Assembly: GCA_965240325.2 (NCBI GenBank)
Contig: OZ251239.1
Coordinates: forward strand, 1,054,001 to 1,118,000
DNA length: 64,000 nt
Reading direction: 5' to 3'
DNA from: Rebecca billardiae RCC1528
Taxonomy: Eukaryota; Haptophyta
Translations under genes and position numbers: made by a program
In this document: positions 29,775 to 40,455 of the stretch, in pieces
Position numbering within the stretch: the stretch's first letter is position 1
Layout of the letters: each line of letters begins with the position of its first letter
Notes under the pieces: model-generated
Told to the model about the DNA's origin: nothing
The model's input: only the letters and a program-made list of their open reading frames with translations
The model's database searches: none

Positions 29775-31607
29775 ATGCCCCACACGTGCGGTCGAGCCGG
29801 CTGTGACAAGGTGCCGTCCTTCGGCATGCCGGGTGACACACGTGCTAGCCGCTGCGCCACGCACAAGCTGGCCGGCATGGCGGACGTGAGGAGCCCCAGG
29901 TGCGAGCATGCCGGCTGTGACAAGGTGCCGTCCTTTGGCATGCCGGGCGACACACGTGCCAGCCGCTGCGCCACGCACAAGCTGGCCGGCATGGTGGACG
30001 TGAAGAGCCGCAAGTGTGAGCATGGCGGCTGTGACAAGCGGCCGCATTTTGGCATGCCGGGTGAGAAACATGCCAGCCGCTGCGCCACGCACAAGCTGGC
30101 CGGCATGGTGGACGTGAAGAGCCGCAAGTGTGAGCATGGCGGCTGTGACAAGCGGCCGCATTTTGGCATGCCGGGTGAGAAACGTGCCAGCCGCTGCGCC
30201 ACACACAAGCTGGCTGGCATGGTGGACGTGAAGAACCGCAGCTGCGAGCATGGCGGCTGTGACACGCAGCCGAACTTTGGCATGGCGGGCGACACACGCC
30301 CCAGCCGCTGCGCCACGCACAAGTTGGGCGGCATGGTTAACGTGGTCGACCGCAGGTGCGAGCATGCCGGCTGTGACAAGGTGCCGTACTTTGGCATGCC
30401 GGGCGACAAACGTGCCAGCCGCTGCGCCACGCACAAGCTGGCCGGCATGATGGACGTGAAGAGCCGCAGGTGCGAGCATGCCGGCTGTGACAAGCAGCCG
30501 TCCTTTGGCATGCCTGGTGACACACGTGCTAGCCGCTGCGCCACGCACAAGCTGGCTGGCATGGTCGATTTGAAGAGTCGCAGGTGCGAGCATGCCGGCT
30601 GTGACAAGCAGCCGTCCTACGGCATGCCGGGCGACACACATGCCAGCCGCTGCGCCACACACAAGTTGGGCGGCATGGTTAACGTGGTCAAGCGCAGGTG
30701 CGAGCATGCCGGCTGTGACAAGCGGCCGAACTTTTCCATGCCCGGCGACACACGCCCCAGCCGCTGCGCCACGCACAAGCTGGGCGGCATGGTTAACGTG
30801 GTCGACCGCAGGTGTGAACATGCCGGCTGTGACAAGCGGCCGAACTTTTCCATGCCTGGTGACACACGTCTCAGTCACTGTGCCGCGCACAAGCTGGCCG
30901 GCATGCTCAGCTATCGCGCCATGCGCAAGCGCAAGCGGGCTGCAGCTCCTGAGCCTGAGCAGGGCGGCAGCGCAAAGCGCCAGCGCGTGCAGAGCAACAG
31001 TGGCAGTACGGCTGCAGCAGCTGCCGCTGCTGCCGGCTTGCAGCCGCACCTACAGCCACCGAGGGCCACTGCTCGCGCCGAGGCTCGCCCTCCGCGTCGC
31101 CCTGATGCCGCGAGCGGCAGTAGCCCGCACAGCCGCGGCGATGTGCCGGGCAAGCGCGCGGGGCCGAGCAGGGCGCATGCAGCGCGCACACAGCCCGCCC
31201 TAAGCACTGCCCCGCCCGCTGACGGGCCAGGCGGCAGTGGCAGCGGGGAGCATGCTGCAGATGCCCCGCTGCTCGGCCGGCTGGTCGCGCCCGCCGCGGA
31301 CACGCGGCACGCCGACGCTGCCGCCGAGCTCGCTGCCGAGCGCACCGCCACCGAGCGCATGCGCGCCGAGCTCGTGCACACGCGCATGCGGCTGCGTCTC
31401 GCCGAGCAGGCGGCCGACCCGTCGCACCTGCGCGTGCTGCGCTTGGTCATGGAGGGCGAGGGCGAGCCCGTGAGCGCACCACCGGCCGGAGGCCCACGCT
31501 CCAGTCCCGCGGCACGAGATGAGTCTGCTGAGCACCATGCTACGCTGCAGTACCTGCGCGAGCTCGAGGCGCGGGTGCGTGCGCCAGTCAGCACGCCGTC
31601 GCGATAA
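29775..31607 (+). CDS. EsV-1-7 cysteine-repeat protein, ten repeats plus coiled-coil tail
   Basis: 610 aa. After MPHT the protein consists of ten consecutive 38-residue units with exact spacing C-x4-C-x16-C-x2-H-x12, for example CEHAGCDKVPSFGMPGDTR then ASRCATHKLAGM. This is the EsV-1-7 motif, named from a phaeovirus EsV-1 protein and known from the brown algal developmental regulator IMMEDIATE UPRIGHT; a zinc-binding function is presumed. After the repeats come basic stretches MRKRKRAAA and AKRQR (possible nuclear signals), a Pro/Ala-rich region, and a charged helix at about 515-600 (ELAAERTATERMRAELVHTRM) likely to coil. Adjacent repeats, notably three and four, are nearly identical in DNA, so the array is recent. 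Start at 29775: the upstream in-frame extension has no ATG. Confidence 0.88.
   Translation: MPHTCGRAGCDKVPSFGMPGDTRASRCATHKLAGMADVRSPRCEHAGCDKVPSFGMPGDTRASRCATHKLAGMVDVKSRKCEHGGCDKRPHFGMPGEKHASRCATHKLAGMVDVKSRKCEHGGCDKRPHFGMPGEKRASRCATHKLAGMVDVKNRSCEHGGCDTQPNFGMAGDTRPSRCATHKLGGMVNVVDRRCEHAGCDKVPYFGMPGDKRASRCATHKLAGMMDVKSRRCEHAGCDKQPSFGMPGDTRASRCATHKLAGMVDLKSRRCEHAGCDKQPSYGMPGDTHASRCATHKLGGMVNVVKRRCEHAGCDKRPNFSMPGDTRPSRCATHKLGGMVNVVDRRCEHAGCDKRPNFSMPGDTRLSHCAAHKLAGMLSYRAMRKRKRAAAPEPEQGGSAKRQRVQSNSGSTAAAAAAAAGLQPHLQPPRATARAEARPPRRPDAASGSSPHSRGDVPGKRAGPSRAHAARTQPALSTAPPADGPGGSGSGEHAADAPLLGRLVAPAADTRHADAAAELAAERTATERMRAELVHTRMRLRLAEQAADPSHLRVLRLVMEGEGEPVSAPPAGGPRSSPAARDESAEHHATLQYLRELEARVRAPVSTPSR
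29787..30926 (+). repeat. Ten tandem 114-bp coding repeats (EsV-1-7 units)
   Basis: Each unit begins with the TGC/TGT of the first zinc-ligand cysteine and includes the conserved block CGCTGCGCCACGCACAAG. Units three and four differ at only a few bases across 114 bp; unit ten is the most diverged (ligand motif CAAH instead of CATH). Confidence 0.9.
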
Positions 31608-32061
31608 GCTACTGTGTAAGCAGCATGAGCATCGCCTCGTCGCGTCAGAATCAGCGCAGTCGTCATCATATCATCAATCATCATCATCGATTCCATATAT
31701 ATATATATACCGGTCATCATCATCGTCAATCCGCCGCCCGGTCGTCAGCAGCACGACGCATTCATCGTCATCGTCGTCGATCGATGATCATCATCATCAT
31801 CGATCATCGTCAGCATCATCGATATACCTGCCGTCGTGCATGCGATGCCGATGCATGGCGATGTGAGTCGTCGCCGCGCGCAGCAGCCTGCGCGCTGAGC
31901 CCTCGCGCCGGGTCAGCTCCGCCGAGTGCCACGATGATGCCGTGTAGCGATACGATTCGCGCGGCATTTAACTCACATGCGCGCACACGCGGCGCACTGG
32001 CGGCCATATCTGACGACGCCAGTCCAGCTCGGCACGGCAGCGATCGGCCCCGCCACCGTGG
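31608..32061. other. Intergenic (454 bp) with ATC microsatellites
   Basis: Imperfect (ATC)n and (TCA)n runs fill 31660-31830, with a TATATATATATA run at about 31697. The rest is unremarkable. The two flanking genes converge here. Confidence 0.7.
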
Positions 32062-35000
32062 TCACGCCCCGAGGGCGCTCTGGATCGCAGGCACGCCCGA
32101 GCTGATGAGCGCATCGATCTGCTCGGCGATGCTCTTCTGCGCGTCGCGGCTGCAGCGCTCGAGGGCGTCCGTGAGCCGCCGTTGCAGCTGGCGCGCGCGG
32201 CGGTGGCAGGCGCGCGGCGGGCGCACAGACAGACGGCAGACAAGGCACAGCACCGCACACCAGGCAGGGCGCGATGCGCGTGAGTGGGTTAGCGGAGGCG
32301 TACCGCGCGCGCCGCACGCGCGCGCTACGCGGCGCAGTGCGGCGCAGCCGGTGCGTGCTCTCACCTGCCGCACCTCACTGTCGTAGTCGGACACCAGCTG
32401 GCGCACGCGCGCGCGGTGCACCTCTGCCTGCCGCGCCTGCGCGTGCGCGCGCGCGCGGGCGGGCGGGCGCGCGGCGGGTGCGCGCGTGTGGGCACGCGGG
32501 CCGCCGCGCGTGCGCGCGCGAGGGCAGGTGTGGCGCGCGGCTGCGTGCGCGCTCGCGCGCCGTGCGCGTTCCGCGCGCGCGCGCGCGCACCTCGATCTCG
32601 CGCGCCCTGAGGTGCACGAGCTGCGTGACGGCCTCGGCAGAGACGCCGCCGCCGCCGTCGCCGAGCGCGGCGTGCACTCGCCTCGTCAGCTCGTCGTGCG
32701 CAGCGGCGGGCGGCGGGTGCACGCCGGGCCCCCCGCCAGGCCAGGGCGCGCCGCCGCCCCGAGCGGTGCCGGGAACACCGGCGCCGACGCCGCCGACGAC
32801 CTCGGCACCGACCGAGCCGAACTCTCGATCCTCGGCGAAGCGCGCGGCGACGTCGTCCGCGAAGCGCGCCGACAGATGGCGGTTCACGAGAGGCGTCAAC
32901 CCGGGCGCGTGGCGGCGCTCATGTTCGGCCGGCGCTGCATCGATGGCCGCCGGCGGCGGCGGCGGGATGATGGGTGATGCAGCCTCGGGCTCGTGCAGCC
33001 GATCCCATCGCGCTGTCCCGCCGCCGCCGCCGCCGTGCGCCTCGGCCTCGAACGTGCCGCCGCCGCCTGCACCGCCGCCCGCGCCCGCCGCCGTCGCCAC
33101 GCCGTGCGGCGGCTGCGGCTGCGCACCGCGCGCGTGCTCGTGGCTTCGACCCGGGCTCGGCGGTCTGATCTCGGACGGCGAGGGCGGCGGAGTGGACTCC
33201 GTCTCGGGCCACGCAGCGCGTGCGTCCGCGCCGCCCGCCCACCCCTGCCCGGACCCCGCCAGCTGCGGCACGGCGCCGCCCGCGCCGCCGAGCGCCAGCT
33301 CCGCCCCCGCTCCGCCGCCCTCAACGACAATCTGAGTCACGTGCGAGTCTGGCCAGTGGCGCGGCTGCAGGTCCGGCGGCGGCGGCGGCGGGCGCTGCGA
33401 GACGTAGACTTCGATGTCACCCGGGAAGGAGTTGAGCCGCCAGCGCTCACCCGCGTCGTCGCCGCCCTCCTCGCCGCTGCCGCCACCGCGGCCGGCTTGG
33501 AGCCGTTGCCGGAACGCCGCGCGATCCTGCCGCGCCGCCTCTCGGAGCGCGTGAGACGCGGCGCGCGCGCGCTGGAGCGCTTCGGAGGGGCCTGCGCGCT
33601 CATCAGCGGAGCGCGCTTGCGGCTCGGCCGAGCGCGAGCGCGCCGGCTGCGCGCGCGCGCGCGCGGCCGCGGGGCTCGGCCACCCGTCGTCCCACCTGTG
33701 CCCGCCACCGCCGGCTCGGCCGTGGGCCGGGCTGCGCGGCGCGCGGCCGCGCGCACCACCCCCAGCGCTGGCACCGGGGTCACGGCTGCCCGCGCCAGCG
33801 CGCGCCCGCGGCCGCGCGCCGAGCTGCCCAGTCGCGCGTGGCGCGCAGTGCGTTCGGCGCGAGCGCGGCGCGTGGCGGCGCAGCACGCCGATGTCGGCCT
33901 CGTCGCCGTCGTCGCTCGCGCCGCGCTCCCACGCGCCGAACCGGTCATCTGCACTCGAGGCGGCCGCGCGCCGGCGGCCGCCCGCGCGCGCCGAGGGCTT
34001 GGAGGCGGGCCGGGCGCGGGCGTCTGCGGCGCCACCGCCGCGCTCCAGCGGGTTGGTCGCGGCGCGCGGCGCGCGCGCGAGGCGCGGCCTGGAGCGCTCG
34101 GCCGCGGCGGGCGACCACCACTCGAACGGGTCGAACTCGTCATCAGGATGCGCGGGCGGCGGCGTGGGCGCCCACGGCAGCTCGCGCGACTCCGCCAAAA
34201 CGCGCGGCGGCGGCGTCGGCGAGCGCGGCGCGCCGCCCGTTCTGTTCAACACACCGGTGCCGCCTCCGTCCTCGCGCATGCTGCGCGTCCGTCGGTGCTC
34301 GCGCCGCGCGGTCGGGCCCGGCGCCGAGGCTCCGAGCGCGGGCGGCACCGGGCTCGACGCGCGCGGCCTCGCCACCAGACCCCCGTACAGCGCCGCCACC
34401 TCAGCCACCGCCTCGGAAACAAAGGCTGCGGTCGTCGCTGCCGGCTGCGACGCGCCGCCGGCAGACGCCGGCGGCTGGCGCGCGCCGGCCAGCATGCCCA
34501 GGGTGTAGCACACCCACTCGCTGAGCTCGGCGACGAAGGCGCGGGAGTAGAGCGCGCGCACGTGCCCTTCGAGCGCGTCGGCGCCGCCGCCACCGTCCGT
34601 CGCCGCCACCACCGCCGCGCTGGTGAGCGTGTCGGCGACGGCCCGGAGTGCGTGCACGGCGGCGCGCTCGGTGGTGGCAGTTGGCGGGGGCGTGCCGCCG
34701 AGCGCGAGGAGCGCGAGCCGCACCGTGTCGCGCAGCTCGTGCTCCGCGCACCGCGCGCCCGCCGTGTCGATGCAGCGCAGCAGGGGCAGGAACGCCTCGC
34801 ACAGCGGCGCGGCGCCGTGCGCGTCGGCCGCGCCGAGCTCGGCCGTCAGGACACCGACGAGCGCCAAGCGCGCGTCGGCGACAGAGAGCGAGGGGACGTC
34901 GGTGAGCGCGCGGTGCAGCGCGAGCAGCACAGACGCGCGGGCCGCGGACCCGGCCGGCGCGACGCCGAGCTGCGCGAGCAGCGGCTCCACGAGCAGCTCG

Positions 35001-35320
35001 CCCACGGCGCGCGCATCGACAGCGTGCTTAGCGAGGGAGCCCAACATGCGCAGGATGTCGTCGCGCATCTCGCGCTCGGTGTCGAGCTGCCGCGCGATGG
35101 CGCGGACGAGCGAGGCCATCCGCCGCTGTAGCGCGTGGCCGTGCAGGATCGCCGCGTACGAAACCAGCCGACAGCGCTCGCGGCACACCTCGGCGCCATG
35201 GCCGGTGATCTCGCGGACGAGATCGTCGATCACCTCCGGGATCTCGTCACTGGCGAGCGAGTCGATGCGCGCGCGCTGCGCGTCGAGACGGAGCGGGTCG
35301 TTCGATGGCGCCTCGGGCAT
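32062..35320 (-). CDS. HEAT/TOG-like N-terminal domain protein with coiled-coil C-terminus (two introns)
   Basis: Three exons: 35320-32591, 32436-32365 and 32187-32062 (975 aa). Introns 32590-32437 and 32364-32188 have GT (GTGCGC; GTGAGAG) and AG ends, both phase 0. An alternative acceptor 9 nt downstream of 32436 is possible. Residues 15-250 are helical repeats (HALQRRMASLVRAIARQL, DDILRMLGSLAKHAV, LVEPLLAQLGV, ARASVLLALHRAL) that recall the HEAT/TOG arrays of TORTIFOLIA1-type microtubule proteins. The middle is disordered, basic and Pro/Gly-rich. Exons 2-3 encode a coiled coil: LVHLRAREIEARQAEVHRAR then LVSDYDSEVRQLQRRLTDAL. I infer a cytoskeletal role weakly; family identity is not proven. 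Confidence 0.6.
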
Positions 35321-35522
35321 GAGGGCCCTGCCGCTGCGCTTGCGCTCCCGCCGCCGCCGCGGCCCGGCGCTCGCGCTGCTCGGCCAACGTCGAGTCGTCG
35401 ACGCTCAAGCTGGCCCGCTTCCAGCTTTGAGAGAGCACAGCACTCCTGCCTGCCCGAGCTGGCCGGTGGCGATCCGGGCGGCTCGCTCGCCTGCGCAGCA
35501 CCCGGACTCTTCCTTTGCAAGG
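35321..35522. promoter_or_regulatory. Probable bidirectional promoter (202 bp)
   Basis: Lies between divergent start codons of the HEAT-repeat gene (minus) and the TPR gene (plus). No TATA-like element noticed. Confidence 0.35.
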
Positions 35523-38267
35523 ATGCAGGCCGAGATGATGGCGGCGCCCATCGCGGACCCTCTTCAAGAAGGTGAAGAGGCTGCTGCCCCGGCCGCAGCC
35601 GGCGAGGAGGAAGCCCCGGCCGCGATCAGCAATGAGGCGGCTGCCCCGGCCGACGTGCCCTCGGCTGAAGACGAGACGCCCGCCCCGGCCACTGCCGTCG
35701 CCGATCCGCCGGCCGCCGATCCGCCGGCCGCCGATGGCGTGGATCAGGCACCGTCGATGCAGCTTCTGATCTCCCCGCCCGAGGTGGACGTGCCGGACGA
35801 CGAGGCCGGCGCGCCCGGGGCGGCGATCGAGGACGCGCCCGGCACCGTCGAGGAGCGCGAGGCCATGGCGGAGTGGTGCCGCGAGCACATCCGCCAAGTG
35901 TTTGCGAACAAGGGCAACGTCGACCGCAAGTCCACAGACCTTCTCTGCAAGCAGCTCTCGCACAAGTTCGCGCGCGTCGCCGTCGCGCACGAGCTCAACA
36001 TGATGCGCAGCAAGGTGCGCGCGCGCGCCGCGCGCGTCGAAGCCGCCCCCAGCCGCACGGCTCACGAGCGAGCGTGCTGCCCGCTCGTCGCGCCCGCGCG
36101 CGCGCGCGCGCTCGCGCGCGCCGCGCAGCACGCGCTCAATCGGGACGAGCGCTCGTTCGGTGTGCTGTGCACGATCGTCGACACGGCGACGCGGTGCTGC
36201 CACGTCTCGCGGGACTACGAGTCCGCGAGCGCCTTCCTCAACCTCGCCTCCACCTTCTACAAGAAGGGCGGAGGTCCGGATGCACACCCGGACTTTTTGA
36301 CGTCGCGGATGACGTGCGGCGAGGAGCTCCGCGATTCGTCAGAGTTCTGGGAGCAGACGTTCTACGCGTCGCTCGAGGTGGCGCTGGCGAACTGCAGGCG
36401 GCCGTTCCAGGCGCACGCGTCCGGCGCGCGCGCGCGCACGCCCAGCGCCGCCAGCCGGCCGAGCGGCGCGTCGCCCGTGCGGCCGCCGCTCGCGAGGGCC
36501 CCGGCGGGCGCGCCGGCCGCGGTGGGCGCGCCGGCCGCGGCGGGCGCGCCGGCCGCGGCCGCGGCGGAGGGCGTGGCGCAGCCATCGGCGAGCCCGGCGG
36601 CCGACGCGCCCGCCGCGAGCGCGACGCTCGGCTCCGAGCGCTCGAGCCACGCGCTGCTCGAGCGGCTCGGCGCCGACACCGACAACAGCAGCGCGGGCGG
36701 CGCGCCTCTCTCGCCCTCACCCTCGACTGCTTCCCTGCTACTGCAGCAGACGCCGGAGGGGGCGGCCGACGCGAGCCGGTGGCGCGAGCTGGCGGAGGAG
36801 CAGCGCACGGAGGCGCTCACGGCGGAGCAGTCCGTCGTCTTCGGCCAGCTCGGCTTCTTCGTGTACACCATGCTCTCCCTCGGCGTCGCCGTCGAGCGCG
36901 GGCGCGAGTTTGTGCGCACGATGTGCGTGATGAATAATCTGCTGCCTGAGTATACTGTGCTGCTGCTCGACGTGATGGATCAGTACCCGTCCGCGTCGGC
37001 GGCGGCGGCGGCGGCGAGCGCGGCCGTGGCGGCGGTGGGCTCGAATCAGCCCTCGCTCCTCGAGCCCCCGTCCGCGCAGCGCGCCGAGGGCAGCCCGGCC
37101 GGGAGCGCGAGCGCGAGCGCGCGCGCGCCGGCGGCCGCGCCCTCGCCGGCGCGGACGCCTGGCGCGCGCGGCGGCACGTTCGGCCGCTGGACCAAGTCTC
37201 TGATCACCGCGCCGCTCGAGCCGGACGAGGCGGAGCACGTGGAGAAGCTCCTGAGCGGCGCATCCCTCCGCATGTCCGCCTTCGCCTCGCGCACGCGCAA
37301 GCTCGTCGACACCGCCTCGCGCGCGCCGTCGCGCGTGCTCGACCGCACGGTTGACCGCCTCAGCTCCGCTTCGCAAGCGCACGCGGCGCGGTCCATGTCT
37401 GCCAAACTGTACAAGGTCGGGCTGGCGCGGTACAAGGCGGGGTGCTACGCGGAGGCGGAGGAGCTCTTCCGCTCGGCGCTGCGCATCAACGAGCGAGAGA
37501 TGGAGCCCATGTCGGAGGTGCGCCGCGGCCCTGCGACGCTGTGGCCCCCGGCGCGCGCGCGCGCGGGGCGGAGTCAGCACGAGGAGGCTGCGCGGGGTCT
37601 CATCCACGCAGCGCGGCGCACCGCGCGCGGCCGCACGCGCACTGGGCCGACCCGCGCGTGGACTGACGCGCGCGTGCCGTGCTGCTCCCCACCCGCTACC
37701 CCCCCGCCCTGCGCCACCCGCAGGAGCTCGGCGTCAACCTGAACAACCTCGCAGCCACGCTGGAGAAGCAGGAGAAGTTCGAAGAGGCCTACACCCTCTG
37801 CAAGCGCGCGCACGCAATTTTCGTGCAGTCCAACGGTGCGCGCGGCGCGGCGCGGCCGCGGCCGGGCTGGCGTCGTGCGCGCGCAAGCAAGCAAGCAACG
37901 CCTGCGGTCGGGAGGCGCGCGTGCGATGACGCCCGGCGTACCGCGCCCCCCGCGCGCAGGCGCCGATCACCCGCGCACGCAGCACGTCGCCTCGAAGCTG
38001 CACGAGATCAGAGCAGCCATCAAGTCTGCCGGCGGCGCAAGCGCCGCTGCCGATCTCGGCGGCGTCGGCGAAGCCGACCCGTCAGACCTGTCCGTCCACC
38101 TGATGCCGCCCGGCACCTTCCTGGGCGACCACTCCCTGCAGCAGACGGGCGTCGAGTCGTACCTCGCCGACGCGATGCGCGGGCTGCTGGACGAGTTCCC
38201 CTCCGCGGGAGAGATGTGGGTGCCGAGTCACACGGACGGGATGCAGCCGCCGCGCGCGTTCATATAG
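35523..38267 (+). CDS. Helical-domain (SBF2-like?) plus TPR protein, four exons
   Basis: Exons 35523-36014, 36129-37517, 37724-37835 and 37960-38267 give 766 aa; all introns start GTGCG and end CAG. After an acidic Ala/Pro-rich N-terminus comes a conserved helical region: AWCREHIRQVFANKGNVDRK (variant EWCREH), SFGVLCTIVDTATRCCHV, SAFLNLASTFYKKGG, EFWEQTFYASLEVAL and FGQLGFFVYTMLSLG. This resembles the SBF2/KIAA0513-type domain, but I am not sure. The C-terminal part is TPR: LYKVGLARYKAGCYAEAEEL (~625), then across the splice VNLNNLAATLEKQEKFEEAY and GADHPRTQHVASKLHE, the kinesin-light-chain-like pattern. The exon 3/4 junction splits a Gly codon and restores the G-x-DHP motif, which supports it. 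Confidence 0.65.
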
Positions 38268-39000
38268 CGCGAGCTACTGTCCTTATCGTCCCCTGACGAG
38301 AAGGTTACATCCGCACACCTACTAGACGCTGATAGTAACACCTAGTACGACGCGGAGGATAATCAGATTCGTCACTGGAGACAACGAAACATCCGAAGGC
38401 CTCAAACCACACACACACAAATATATATATAATTTAATGTCAAAATATATAGAACACAAAATTAAAAACCAAAATAAAATTCATGCACCATTTACGCATG
38501 CCAACGGCATCATGATCATTTTTATTACTATCTAAATTTTGTTTTGATAGTAACATTGTTATTACTAACTAGTATAATGACGTTGTTACTGCTATAGTTA
38601 GTAGCATTGGTAGCTATCTCGGTAGTGACACTGTCACTACTAAGCTAGATCTATACTTCAATCTATACTTGCTATAATACTATACTTCAATCCCGGTCAG
38701 TCATCTCAGACATTGATAGATAGATATCCGACTCGAGTCGTCTCGGCGTCTGTCATTCTCTTGAAAGTTATTCTGGCGTCCGCCGGAACAGTCATCAGCA
38801 TAGTCTAGCTGCTCTCTCTCTCTGTCTCTAGCTAAGCTGCTACTAGAATCATTATCATCATCATCATCCATCATCATCATCATCATCATCATCATCGTCG
38901 TCGTCTGAATAGTAAAGCTTGTTACAAAGTACGACTACTAAATATACTAACTTTAGCGTGTATCTGTGAAGTCCTGTCTAACTACCCGTTCGACCGCCTA
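38268..39000. other. AT-rich island, no gene
   Basis: From about 38,390 to 38,960 the sequence is strongly AT-rich in an otherwise ~70% GC window. It has repeated GATAGTAACA/GTTACTA-type words, TATACTTCAATC three times (38650-38692) and an (ATC)n microsatellite at about 38840-38905. The motif CGAGAAGGTTACA at 38297-38309 recurs near 47.4-47.5 kb. No protein frame. Confidence 0.7.
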
Positions 39001-39340
39001 TGCCCTATCCGGACGGGGCATCGAGCTCGAGCCAGGCCCGCATCCAGACCTGCGTGTAAAGTTGCAAAGTGTAAAGTAGGTCCGGGAGCCCAGCCGGACT
39101 TGTCCGGCCAGTCCGACCGGACGCGTGCCAGCTGCCACCGGGCCCGGCACTCTCCGGCGCCTCCGCCCGGCGCCGGCCGGTCGCCGGGGCGCCGCGGCCG
39201 AGAGGCAGTGCAAAGTTGTAAAGTGTAAATTACATCCGGGAGCCAGGCCGGACCTATCCGGACAGCCGTCCGGCCACGCACGCGTGCGGGCTGTGCCGAC
39301 GCGCCGCGCCGGCCGGCTGCCGGGCGCACGAGGGCGTGTA
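39001..39340 (-). repeat. Inverted single copy of the ~200-bp AT-core repeat family
   Basis: Read on the minus strand this matches the tandem array at 46.3-47.3 kb: the reverse complements of GATGCCCCGTCCGGA, TTTACACTTTGCAACTTTAC and the CCGGAC(A)(A/T)GTCCGG segment occur in the same order (39003-39125), followed by a second AT core at 39210-39233. Confidence 0.75.
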
Positions 39341-39342
39341 TA

Positions 39343-40150
39343 GTACCCCTCAGGTTTAAGCGTTCGCTTCGCTGGCTACGTGATTGCACGCCCGCTCACG
39401 CCGTGACGAGCGCACCATGGCGGCTCTCTCGCTTGTGGCGCACGGTCGGGGAGCACCCGCGTCTGCGCAGACACACGGCTCGCCCGCAAGTGTGCTGTGT
39501 CGCGCACGCGCGCGCTCGCGCGGCCGGCCATCGCGCACAGACCTGACTGGTCTCACATGCACCAGCATGGTCGTGCACGCACAGCGCCGCTCCGCGCACG
39601 CAATAAATTCGAGCGTGGTGCGCATGCACGTACACTCTGTGTCCCTGGTCCACACACAGCGTGTGAGCTCGTGCTTTGACCACGTGCAGGCGCACCACAG
39701 ACTTTCGCGCAGCTGCCGCGCCGGGCCGTGCCAGCGGCTCGACAGGCTCAGCTCGTGGGCAGCGCTCGCTCGATTGCATGCTCCTGCCGCGCAGGGTGCC
39801 CAGCTTGCTGCGCTCGGTGTGTACTGGCGCGCTCGGACGGCACCCCGCGTACGCCTCGGGCCACGCGTGGGAGCCTAGCTCCACGCACGGAGGACTCGCA
39901 GGCGCAGGCCGGCGGCTGCCTCACACGGCTTGGTCGGGAGGCCGCCGCGCGGCTACCGTCGAGCTCGCCGATCGGCTGCACCTACTTTCAGCGCACGCTA
40001 CCGCCGCCTCGCGCACGACACGGCAAGGTTGAACACGTGACTGTGGGCGGGCATCAGCCCCAAGTACGCAGCCATCAGCACCACGGCCTTCACCTTCAGC
40101 GCCGACGATAGAGCCGCCGCTTGATTTTATCGCTTAAACTTGAGGGCCAC
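39343..40150. mobile_element. 808-bp TIR element, copy 1 (non-autonomous, TA-flanked)
   Basis: The left end GTACCCCTCAGGTTTAAGCG and the reverse complement of the right end GTGGCCCTCAAGTTTAAGCG form ~20-bp terminal inverted repeats (17 of 20 matching). Both sides are bounded by TA. The interior has frames on both strands of up to 164 codons but no transposase motif. The second copy lies at 43266-44073 in the same orientation and is the same length. Likely a MITE-like derivative mobilised in trans by a TA-targeting transposase such as Tc1/mariner; the superfamily is inference. Confidence 0.75.
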
Positions 40151-40152
40151 TA

Positions 40153-40455
40153 AGTCGGAGGCTGCTGAAAACCCGCGTGAGACGTGAGCATCATCGTAGG
40201 AGGTGTCGACGAAGATTCACTCTGACGCGCGCAGTCCGTTTCGACTCTGGCTGGCGCGCGCGCTATATGGCTAGGACGGATCGTGCCGGAGCGCTCGGAG
40301 TAGCCGGCTTCTCCCCGTTGCACGAGACTGTGCTGCTCCATTGGCAACATGACTGGGTTGTCATTCGTAAGCGTCAGTCAGGGACGTGACATGTGATGAC
40401 CATGGCCTAGGCCACTGAGACCGCAAGATCAAATCAGCCACAGGAGTTGTGACCT
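40153..40455. other. Unique spacer between element copy 1 and the 410-bp array
   Basis: About 300 bp without repeat structure or credible reading frame that I can see. Confidence 0.4.

Noticed and set aside
39356-39884. 162- to 164-codon frames inside the 808-bp elements as a transposase
   Set aside because: Frames are open on both strands, show no catalytic DDE/D pattern or helix-turn-helix, and have biased Arg/Ala/His composition.
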